A DNA stretch of 64,000 bases from Celerinatantimonas yamalensis (GTDB lineage Bacteria; Pseudomonadota; Gammaproteobacteria; Enterobacterales; Celerinatantimonadaceae). Below are positions 1 to 6,514 of the stretch, piece after piece. Position 1 is the first letter of the stretch, and every line of letters starts with the position of its first letter. A program made the position numbers and the translations under genes. The stretch covers positions 310,001 to 374,000 of the forward strand of contig NZ_JBEQCT010000001.1 of NCBI RefSeq assembly GCF_046054155.1, given 5' to 3'. Under the pieces are notes generated by a model. It had not been told where the DNA came from. It did no database searches and saw only the letters and a program-made list of their open reading frames with translations.

Positions 1-2
1 AT

Positions 3-386
3 GCTACATCACCACTAGAGAGCTGCCACGCATTAGATGCAAGCCAATTTAAAGCAGCCAATATCCGATTTTGGGGGCTTTGGCAAGCCGAGCAATTATT
101 AGGTTGCATTGCATTAAAAGTCATTGAACCGGGTCATGGTGAGATTAAATCGATGCGAACGGCTAAATCAGCACGCGGTCAAGGGTTGGCTAAACAGCTC
201 ATCGAGCACTTATTACAACAGGCACAGACGTTAGGACTAACGAAAATAAGTTTAGAAACAGGAACCGCCGACTTTTTTATTCCAGCACGGTGTTTATATC
301 AACGTTATGGATTTAGCGAGTGTGCACCGTTTGGTGATTACGTGATTGATCCACACAGCACCTTTATGACGAGGCAGTTAACCTGA
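3..386 (+). CDS. GNAT-family N-acetyltransferase (5' end outside window)
   Basis: The frame is open from the left edge and ends at the TGA at 384-386, so the N-terminus lies outside the window. The protein would transfer an acetyl group from acetyl-CoA to an amine; the substrate is unknown. The signature is the acetyl-CoA pyrophosphate loop RGQGLAKQLIEHLL following the strand EIKSMRT, then a C-terminal YQRYGF motif. The visible start (SPLESCHALDA, then FWGLW and LLGCIALK) resembles the YsnE/PhnO-like branch. An internal ATG at 153 would remove the first core strands and is not a credible start. Family assignment is firm; specific function is not. Confidence 0.85.
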   Translation, partial: ATSPLESCHALDASQFKAANIRFWGLWQAEQLLGCIALKVIEPGHGEIKSMRTAKSARGQGLAKQLIEHLLQQAQTLGLTKISLETGTADFFIPARCLYQRYGFSECAPFGDYVIDPHSTFMTRQLT

Positions 387-453
387 TCCCGATTAAATAA
401 ACAAGGTAGAGGCACGGGCATCTACCTTGGTATAAATCAATCAAACTCACAGG

Positions 454-1311
454 TTAAGCGTCGTGGTATTTTTCACACGCTTCAAGCGTGTTTTCAATTA
501 AGCTGGCAACCGTCATTGGACCTACACCGCCGGGAACTGGAGTGATCCAACTGGCATGTTGCTGGGCGCTATCAAAGACCACATCACCCACCAACTTACC
601 AGATTCCAGACGGTTGATGCCAACATCGATCACAATGGCACCATCTTTAATCCACTCACCCGGAATAAATTGCGCTTTACCCACTGCAACAACCAACAGA
701 TCTGCTCGGCGCACTTCACTTTCAAGGTCTCTGGTAAAGCGATGGCAAGTTGTTGTCGTGCAGCCTGCTAACAATAGCTCTAATGTCATGGGGCGGCCGA
801 CAATATTCGAAGCGCCCACAATCACGGCATTCATACCATAAGGATCAACCCCGGTGGACGCAATTAAACTCATAATTCCCTTCGGTGTACAGGAGCGTAA
901 GGCTGGGATACGTTGGGCGAGGCGGCCCACATTATAAGGATGAAAACCATCGACATCTTTATCAGGACGAATACGCTCAATCACTTCAGTTTCATCAATA
1001 TGAGCAGGTAGCGGAAGCTGAACTAAAATACCATCAATGCTGGGATCACCATTGAGCTCATCAATCAAGTCAATGAGTTGTTGATGTGACGTTTGTGCGG
1101 GAAGGTCGTAAGAGCGAGAAATAAATCCCACTTCATCACAGGCTTTACGTTTGCTATTGACGTAGACCTTCGAGGCTGGATCACTCCCAACCAGTACTAC
1201 GGCAAGCCCGGGCGCGCGGCGACCCTGTTCTAAACGAGCTTTTACTTTCTCGCTAACTTGTTGGCGCAGCGACTGCGCGATAGCTTTACCATCAATGATT
1301 TTAGCTGACAT
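454..1311 (-). CDS. folD: Bifunctional methylenetetrahydrofolate dehydrogenase/cyclohydrolase FolD
   Basis: Cytosolic one-carbon enzyme interconverting 5,10-methylene-, methenyl- and 10-formyl-tetrahydrofolate with NADP. I start at the third codon of the open frame (1311): this gives 285 residues and puts the catalytic lysine of YVNSKRK at position 54, as in the E. coli enzyme. Also visible are the folate-site motif KDVDGFHP, the nucleotide-binding GASNIVGRPM, DVGINR, and the C-terminal PVPGGVGPMT signature. The gene is complete. It points away from the tRNA-Arg at 1647; in E. coli folD also lies near a tRNA-Arg gene that serves as an integration hotspot. Confidence 0.97.
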   Translation of the reverse strand: MSAKIIDGKAIAQSLRQQVSEKVKARLEQGRRAPGLAVVLVGSDPASKVYVNSKRKACDEVGFISRSYDLPAQTSHQQLIDLIDELNGDPSIDGILVQLPLPAHIDETEVIERIRPDKDVDGFHPYNVGRLAQRIPALRSCTPKGIMSLIASTGVDPYGMNAVIVGASNIVGRPMTLELLLAGCTTTTCHRFTRDLESEVRRADLLVVAVGKAQFIPGEWIKDGAIVIDVGINRLESGKLVGDVVFDSAQQHASWITPVPGGVGPMTVASLIENTLEACEKYHDA

Positions 1312-1646
1312 ATACACTAATATGGGGGGTTATGATTCAGTGCTCGTTATTGTCGCAGAAATCAGTTTATAGGCCAATGAAAATTTGTGACGTTGATCGC
1401 TGCACCGTAAAGTAGCATAAATCAAAGAATTTGAGTGTTTTTTAAACAATTCAATAGCTTGTGAAGTGCCAGGTAAAAGAGAAGGGATATAAAATATTTG
1501 ACGCTTTGGCGGATAATCAGTAATATGCGCTCCGCATCGATGGTATACTTTCATCTGCGACATGTGCCCTTAGCTCAGTTAAAACAACCATAGGTTATCA
1601 AGCCATTCAGGTTTGAATTTAACATCGCGGCGCAAAAATAATTTAA
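1312..1646. other. Intergenic region folD / tRNA-Arg with a tRNA-like fragment
   Basis: No credible gene. A 77-codon minus-strand frame here has no ribosome binding site or recognisable motif. At about 1565-1580 the bases GCCCTTAGCTCAGTT match the 5' acceptor and D-arm start of a tRNA-Arg but then stop, so this looks like a truncated tRNA fragment about 80 bases before the full gene. Confidence 0.4.
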
Positions 1647-1963
1647 GCTCCGTTAGCTCAGTTGGATAGAGCACCCGCCTTCTAATTTTGGCAGAAATGT
1701 AAATTTCAAAAATTGGGCTTCATGAGAGAAACTTCATGAATGTAAGACGTCAAATTCGGGGAAACCTTACTCATTGAGTTGGCAATCCCGAGCCAAGCCT
1801 AGCATTTTAGGAAGGTGTAGAGACTAGACGGCGTCTACCTAAAGTTGTTATCACGACAACTATGGTAAAGGGATAGTCCAGCGCACAAAGCCGTAAGGTG
1901 GTAGCGAAAGCTATAGTGTGATGAAGCGGGTGGTCACAGGTTCGAATCCTGTACGGAGTACCA
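1647..1963 (+). tRNA. tRNA-Arg(UCU) interrupted by a group I intron
   Basis: The exons are 1647-1683 and 1924-1963. Joined, they form a full cloverleaf: acceptor GCTCCGT pairing with ACGGAGT (the first pair is G-U), D arm GCTC/GAGC, anticodon stem CCCGC/GCGGG, loop CTTCTAA with anticodon TCT, T arm ACAGG-TTCGAAT-CCTGT, discriminator A and encoded CCA. The 240-nt insert lies directly after U36 of the anticodon. UCU reads AGA codons. A strong terminator follows at 1971. If the intron failed to splice, the tRNA would be non-functional. Confidence 0.93.
1684..1923 (+). ncRNA. Self-splicing group I intron (IC3-like) in tRNA-Arg
   Basis: The conserved core is readable. P1 pairs the exon end UCU and intron AATTTT (1681-1689) with AAAATTGGG (1709-1717), giving the required U-G wobble at the 5' splice site. 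P2 is TTCATGA/TCATGAA (1718-1739). The P4/J4-5 segment is TTCGGGGAAACC. P7 pairs GACTA (1822-1826) with TAGTC (1874-1878). P8 is GTTGT/ACAAC. P9 has a GCGAAAGC tetraloop stem, and the terminal G is at 1923. Motifs such as GGTGTAGAGACTAGACGG closely match what I recall of the Azoarcus tRNA-Ile intron. There is no endonuclease gene inside, so mobility would need help in trans. Confidence 0.93.
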
Positions 1964-1970
1964 TATTTTT

Positions 1971-2006
1971 AACGGCGTAGTAGGCAAAGTCTACTACGCC
2001 GTTTTT
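1971..2006 (+). terminator. Rho-independent terminator after tRNA-Arg
   Basis: A perfect 13-bp stem, AACGGCGTAGTAG at 1971-1983 and its complement at 1991-2003, with a 7-nt loop and a T run. It lies 7 nt after the tRNA CCA end. Confidence 0.92.
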
Positions 2007-2020
2007 CTATCTGTGCAACT

Positions 2021-2076
2021 TCATTTTTATAAAATAGCTAATGATTGAAAAGCCATTAGCTATTTTATAAAAATGA
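2021..2076. repeat. Perfect 23-bp inverted repeat
   Basis: Arms at 2021-2043 and 2054-2076 are exact reverse complements around a 10-nt loop. The stem is A/T-rich except for a central AGCTAATG. It lies 15 nt after the tRNA terminator and has short T and A runs at its edges, so it could be a bidirectional terminator or the remnant of a small mobile sequence. Confidence 0.8.
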
Positions 2077-2908
2077 GCGTGACTATCAGTTCCGTGTGAA
2101 TTCTATTTGGTCTATTTATTTGATAAATAATAACGCGCGTTACCTGATGCCAATCCATCGATTTTTCATGGCCTCTTATTCTACCTGATGCTGACATAAA
2201 CGATACTCGCCCACTTCTGCCTTTCTAAAGACGCACCAACATCACTCATCTGCAATAATAGGTTGAAAAAATAATGCAAATATTAGAGTTAAATCATATA
2301 AACAGGCGGATTAACTCTTTTAGGCGATTGTGTGGTGATGAGTAAATCAGTATGGTGAGATATTGCATACATCTCAATGCATCTTCATTGCCGGCGCAAC
2401 CCAATTGATTGCCTCGGGGGCGGTAGCGTGGTTCAACCTAATTTACTTGTCGTCAAGCTTACTCATCACCTCACCAAATACAGCACTCAGGGATCATGAA
2501 TAGAGTGATAGCGGCATCGATCGTTTGAATGATATCTGAGCTTACGACAGGCTCAGATCACTGATCGGCGATATCTACCTTTGTAGCCATTTCGCTATGG
2601 CGATTGTGAACGCTCTGATTTCTGTATGGATAGACAGTATTATTTGTACATGTGCCATCGCGAGCGCAGATCCGCCCCAACTGATGCGTACTTTGTTATA
2701 AACATCATTATAAAAATAAATAAAAATCAATATATTAGAATAAATGTGAGGTTGGATAATGCGCATGCGCATTTATCGCGAGGGTATATTTTCCCAAATA
2801 AGACTTAACTGTATGATAGTCCTGTAAAAACAGCTTGCTCACTTTGCCCCCATAGGGGTGGGATTTGAGCATGCTTCATATAAAAATGTTATAAGTTTGA
2901 GAAAAATT
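2077..2908. other. Gene-free stretch with short palindromes
   Basis: I see no gene here; the small overlapping open frames at 2575-2808 lack ribosome binding sites and motifs. It holds a hairpin ATCTGAGC/GCTCAGAT (2534-2541 and 2551-2558) and a perfect 16-bp palindrome AATGCGCATGCGCATT (2758-2773). The composition suggests eroded accessory DNA at the entry to the cassette region. Confidence 0.5.
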
Positions 2909-3316
2909 ATGAATATTGAATGCCCATCGTGCTCAGAAGAAAACAAAATTGAGTATGGTGAAAATATAATTTGTAATAAATGTGGGACCACTTTTGCTGG
3001 TCATACATACAAAAAATTTAAGAAACCATTATTATCAGCTTCGTCTGCCCTTCTTATTGGCGTTTTTGGTACGTATAAAATAGATCAACTTTATTTAAAT
3101 GAACAAAGATATCCAGTAAAAATTGAATACGAAATTATAGATAGCTGCGTTAACTCTGACCAACGAGCTATTACCAATCATCAATATCTTGAAAAGAAAG
3201 AACGATGTTCATGTGCCTTAGAGTTAACAATGGATTCAATATCGTATAAAGAAGCTACTAGTGACGATTCTAAGTTTTTACAAAAATTTCGTTCTAACTT
3301 AAATCATTGTAAGTAA
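2909..3316 (+). CDS. Small membrane protein with N-terminal zinc ribbon
   Basis: 135 residues from the ATG at 2909. I prefer this to an upstream start because the zinc-binding motif begins at once: CPSC at residues 4-7 and CNKC about 15 residues later, a four-cysteine zinc ribbon. Then come a basic stretch (KKFKKP), one probable membrane segment (SASSALLIGVFGTYKI) and a C-terminal domain with more cysteines (the CSCALEL region). The layout suggests a membrane-anchored protein with a cytosolic zinc ribbon. The gene is A/T-rich and lies in the first part of the cassette region. No specific function can be assigned. Confidence 0.6.
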   Translation: MNIECPSCSEENKIEYGENIICNKCGTTFAGHTYKKFKKPLLSASSALLIGVFGTYKIDQLYLNEQRYPVKIEYEIIDSCVNSDQRAITNHQYLEKKERCSCALELTMDSISYKEATSDDSKFLQKFRSNLNHCK

Positions 3317-3340
3317 ATCGAAACCAGTAGCTCACGATTA

Positions 3341-3442
3341 CTATCTTCTTGGTGGGTTGTTACCACGACCGCCGCCAGATGGATTGCCTGTTTTACTTGG
3401 TCCGTTTGGTGGTGTGTTATTAGCCATTGTTGTTTTTAGCAT
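3341..3442 (-). CDS. 33-residue Asn/Pro/Gly-rich small protein
   Basis: This short minus-strand gene starts at the ATG at 3442 with GGAGAT correctly placed upstream (7 nt spacing). The product is mostly Asn, Pro, Gly, Ser and Thr, with a repeat-like core SKTGNPSGGGRGNNPP and a final RR. I recall similar tiny GNPSGxGRxNNPP proteins in other proteobacteria but no function for them. It is encoded opposite to the two flanking genes. The ribosome binding site and unusual but orderly composition argue that it is real. Confidence 0.55.
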   Translation of the reverse strand: MLKTTMANNTPPNGPSKTGNPSGGGRGNNPPRR

Positions 3443-3527
3443 TTCATTATCTCCAATATTTTTATGATTTGCCCTAAGGACATATTCATAATAAATCGGT
3501 GCAAAGGGACATTTGGGGACAAAATTA

Positions 3528-3857
3528 GTGACAGCAAAAGAAAATCTAGAAAAAGTTTTAAATTCACTTGGTTGGTCAAAAAAGCGACTAGCGAGAGAGG
3601 TCTATGTAGAACTAAATGACGATGATAACGAGAAAGAAATACTCAATTTTGAAGATAAAGTTAAGAAAGAGTTTCAACGGTCAACAACAAAAAAAGAAAA
3701 GTTTGAATTTTATTTAAAAATAATTAGTAATCATCGTGAGTTTAAAAAACTAGATCTTGTTGTTCCTAATTATAAATCGTCTAACCTTCTTAGCGATTCA
3801 TTAACTGATGGCTTATCACAAATATCAAAAGAATTAGGTGACGAATTGGGGAAATAA
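3528..3857 (+). CDS. Hypothetical charged protein of an integron cassette
   Basis: 109 residues from the GTG at 3528, which has GGGGAC about 7 nt upstream; a TTG at 3513 would overlap that site. The N-terminal part (NLEKVLNSLGWSKKRLAREV) looks like a small helix-turn-helix, followed by very acidic and then basic helical stretches (LNDDDNEKEILNFED, STTKKEKFEF). It ends 4 nt before an attC site, so it is the gene of a cassette. I do not recognise the family; a DNA-binding role is only a guess from the first helices. Confidence 0.55.
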   Translation: MTAKENLEKVLNSLGWSKKRLAREVYVELNDDDNEKEILNFEDKVKKEFQRSTTKKEKFEFYLKIISNHREFKKLDLVVPNYKSSNLLSDSLTDGLSQISKELGDELGK

Positions 3858-3860
3858 ACT

Positions 3861-3953
3861 TATAACAAGACGAAGCAATTGACAAAATACATGTCACGAA
3901 TTTTGGTTCCCAAAATATAGCGCCATGTATTTTGCAACTGTTCTATGCGTTAG
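3861..3953 (+). repeat. attC site (R' box split by group II intron 1)
   Basis: It starts with TATAACAAG and ends with GCGTTA at 3947-3952. The inner arms CAATTGACAAAATACATG and CATGTATTTTGCAACTG pair except for one extra A, the extrahelical base typical of attC. The R' box is completed after the intron: GTTA at 3949-3952 plus AAT at 5869-5871 gives GTTAAAT, matching GTTRRRY. Confidence 0.85.
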
Positions 3954-5868
3954 TGCGTCAAGCGAAGCTTGATGCATCTTGCAGGGTGAAAGTCCCTGTC
4001 AGGTAAGGTTTAACTCACCACCTGTATCGAGTGTTGCGCCTGTGGCGGAGCCGATTTTTTTACGGTGAACAAAACAGGTGAAGCGTACACAAAGAATTAT
4101 GTAGACCATAGAGGATACGTGTCCCTGAAGTGCTGGTATCGCTTCGATAAAGCCAATCTGACTGACGAGGTTTGTAACGCCATCGAAGTCCAAGCAAAGC
4201 AATCGTAAAGGTGAGATTGCGGCGAGTCAGCGGAGTTATTAAGCCGTGGCATGTATGAAGAGATGCATCAGGAACTTGAGAGAGCCAAGGGGTTCCATAA
4301 GGAAATGGTAGGGACGTTTAGCCAAAAGCGAGACCAACGATGATCCTTTGGCAGTCAGATCAGCCCGTAGTCGTCTGAGCAGGGGAAAGCCTTGTACATG
4401 GCAAAGGAGCTGACAGTTATATCCGTTATTAAGCAGATGCATAGTCCGGACAAAGTAGGGCTGGAGATACTATGACAACCCCACTTGATAACATCACATT
4501 TAAAGCACGAACCCACCCCAAGCACAGGTTTCAGAATTTATATGGATTATTAAATACTGATAGCCTGTATCAAAGCTGGGGGCAACTCAATAAACAAGCC
4601 GCGGCAGGTGTTGATGGCATGACCATCAGTCACTATCAGCAACGCTTACCAGAAAATATAAACCGCTTAAGTCAGGATCTTAAACAGAAATGTTATCGAG
4701 CCAATGATATTAAGCGCATCTTTATTCCTAAATCAAACGGTAAACAGCGACCATTAGGTTTGCCTACAGTCGAAGATAAACGGGTACAGCAGAGTGTTAG
4801 TCAGATCCTGCAAAGTATCTGGGAACAAGACTTTATGCGTAACAGTTATGGTTATCGTCCTAATAAAAGCGCGCATCAAGCGGTGCATAGTCTGGGGTTA
4901 AACCTGCAATTTAAAGGGTATGGTTATATTGTTGAAGCGGATATTAAAGGCTTTTTCGATAACCTTGATCACGACTGGCTGATGCAGATGCTCAAACAAC
5001 GTATTGATGATAATGCGCTGCTTAATCTGATAAACCAATGGTTAAAAGCACGGATAAAATCGCCTGACGGTGAATATGCGAAGCCATCGAGTGGTAGCCC
5101 GCAAGGCGGAATTATCAGCTCAGTGCTGGCGAATATCTATCTTCACTATGCTCTTGATTTATGGTTTGAAAAGAAAGTAAAACCAAGGATGAAGGGGCGA
5201 GCGATGTTGATCCGTTATGCGGATGATTTTGTCTGCGCTTTTCAGTATGCGCATGATGCAGAGCGCTTTTATAAGGTGTTGCCGAAACGACTGGCGAAAT
5301 TTAATTTAGAAGTAGCGGAAGAGAAAACATCTCTGATGCGCTTTAGTCGATTTCATCCCAGTCGCAAGAGGCAATTTGCGTTCTTGGGTTTTGCCTTTTA
5401 TTGGGCAAAAGATATGAGTGGTAAAGCACACCTCAGAAGGGAAACGAGTACGAAAAAGTACAAGACCAGTCTGAAAGAGTATTACATCTACATCAAAACC
5501 CAACGGCATCAGAAATTGAATCACTGGTTGCCGGTGCTGAGGCGAAAACTGATGGGATACAGAAATTACTTTGGACTGCCGGACAACAGCCGCAGCTGCG
5601 ACAGGCTCTACAATGACATTGTTCGTAGTCTGTTTAAATGGCTGAATAGGCGAAGTGGACGGAAGAGTTATAACTGGAGTCATTTCAAGACGATGTTAAC
5701 GTATTATGGATTAGAGCGACCCCGAGTGAGTAAGCGATTTATTCATGTCGACTGGTATCAGGCACGTGTTTAACACGAGTGACTATATAACTGAAGAGCC
5801 GGATGCGGTCGTTCCGCACGTCCGGATCTGTGTGGGGTCGGTCTGGTAACAGATCGTTCTACCACGAT
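3953..5868 (+). mobile_element. Group II intron 1, inserted in an attC R' box
   Basis: It begins GTGCG at 3953 and ends ACCACGAT at 5868. The RNA domains lie upstream of the reverse transcriptase gene (3953-4471), and domain V (GAGCCGGATGCGG to GTCCGGATCT, 5796-5829) and domain VI follow it. The domain V sequence fits the bacterial class C type known to target hairpins and attC sites. Comparison with the second copy at 8076-10039 fixes both ends: identity starts at GTGCG and ends at the shared CGAT. It is transcribed in the same direction as the cassettes. Confidence 0.88.
4472..5773 (+). CDS. ltrA: Group II intron reverse transcriptase/maturase
   Basis: 433 residues, full length and uninterrupted. 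It binds the intron RNA, aids splicing and copies the intron into DNA at a new site. Visible in order: the RT domain with PKSNGKQRPLGLPT (block 2), EADIKGFFDNLDHDWL (block 3), GSPQGGIISSVLANIYL (block 4), the catalytic YADDF near residue 250, and the maturase/thumb region. The C-terminal group-II maturase motif (LERPRVSKRF near the end) is present. No HNH endonuclease domain follows, as expected for class C. It starts 32 nt after the last clear intron RNA stem and ends 22 nt before domain V. Confidence 0.95.
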   Translation: MTTPLDNITFKARTHPKHRFQNLYGLLNTDSLYQSWGQLNKQAAAGVDGMTISHYQQRLPENINRLSQDLKQKCYRANDIKRIFIPKSNGKQRPLGLPTVEDKRVQQSVSQILQSIWEQDFMRNSYGYRPNKSAHQAVHSLGLNLQFKGYGYIVEADIKGFFDNLDHDWLMQMLKQRIDDNALLNLINQWLKARIKSPDGEYAKPSSGSPQGGIISSVLANIYLHYALDLWFEKKVKPRMKGRAMLIRYADDFVCAFQYAHDAERFYKVLPKRLAKFNLEVAEEKTSLMRFSRFHPSRKRQFAFLGFAFYWAKDMSGKAHLRRETSTKKYKTSLKEYYIYIKTQRHQKLNHWLPVLRRKLMGYRNYFGLPDNSRSCDRLYNDIVRSLFKWLNRRSGRKSYNWSHFKTMLTYYGLERPRVSKRFIHVDWYQARV

Positions 5869-5933
5869 AATTTCTTGGCATCTTTCCGCGTACCCCTCAC
5901 GGTAAGTGTAAGGAAAATGAATGGAGAAACGAT

Positions 5934-6068
5934 ATGTCTACTACTGGGGAAAAACCAGGAAAAGGTGCATACACATGTGATAACTGTGGGCAGGTGGTTG
6001 TCTTAGATGACAATTCAGATACCTTACCGCCATGCCCTAAATGCCAAGAAACTGAATACACACCATAG
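5934..6068 (+). CDS. 44-residue zinc-ribbon protein
   Basis: ATG at 5934 preceded by ATGGAGAAACG (Shine-Dalgarno GGAG). The protein is a minimal zinc ribbon: CDNC at residues 15-18 and CPKC at 34-37, separated by an acidic stretch (VVLDDNSDTLPP). It ends 11 nt before the DUF2188 gene, so the two share one cassette and probably one transcript. Tiny zinc ribbons of this kind recur next to DUF2188 genes as far as I remember; a partner role is inference. Confidence 0.75.
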   Translation: MSTTGEKPGKGAYTCDNCGQVVVLDDNSDTLPPCPKCQETEYTP

Positions 6069-6079
6069 GTGGAAATACA

Positions 6080-6307
6080 ATGACTGGTAAATCTACACAT
6101 GTTGTTCCAAACTCTGATGGTGGTTGGGACATTAAACAAAGTGGTGGCCAACGTTCGTCTGGTCATTTTGATAAAAAGCAGGATGCTGTCGACCGAGCAA
6201 GGGAAATTAGCCAAAATCAAAATACCGAATTGGTTATTCATAATAAAGATGGAAAAATTGGCGGAAAGGATAGCCACGGTAATGATCCTTTTCCTCCAAA
6301 AGGGTAA
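6080..6307 (+). CDS. DUF2188 domain protein
   Basis: 75 residues starting at the ATG at 6080 with GGTGGAAA upstream. The pattern THVVPNSDGGWDIKQSGGQR, a helix with ASP/ARG-rich DAVDRAREISQ, then ELVIHNKDGKIGGKDSHG is the DUF2188 fold (a small beta-beta-alpha-beta unit). The biochemical role of DUF2188 is unknown. It is the second gene of a two-gene cassette and is followed at 6314 by a compact attC. Confidence 0.85.
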   Translation: MTGKSTHVVPNSDGGWDIKQSGGQRSSGHFDKKQDAVDRAREISQNQNTELVIHNKDGKIGGKDSHGNDPFPPKG

Positions 6308-6313
6308 CTAAAA

Positions 6314-6368
6314 TTTAACAATTCAATGCAGCCGACCGCTAATGCGTCGGCTGATTGAGGCGTTATGC
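6314..6368 (+). repeat. attC site (short type)
   Basis: A 55-nt element with outer boxes TTTAAC and GCGTTAT; the inner arms CAGCCGAC and GTCGGCTG pair perfectly around CGCTAATGC, extended by CAATTCA/TGATTG. Confidence 0.88.
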
Positions 6369-6514
6369 GCGCAAACCCGGATTCGAGAAACAAAAATCAC
6401 TGTGAGTAAAGATACAGCCTGAAATAGATACCACTAAAGTCTTTAGGCCCACGTTATAGAAATAAAAGAAAGCCTATAAAAAGCGATAAAGCCAATTTAT
6501 AAAAGGTTTAAGAC

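Noticed and set aside
488..841. Plus-strand frames opposite folD
   Set aside because: Antisense shadows of a well-conserved gene.
1330..1563. 77-codon minus-strand frame between folD and the tRNA
   Set aside because: No ribosome binding site, no family motif, and it overlaps the tRNA-like fragment; chance frame.
2575..2808. Overlapping small frames on both strands
   Set aside because: A/T-rich chance frames around palindromes, with no coding signs.
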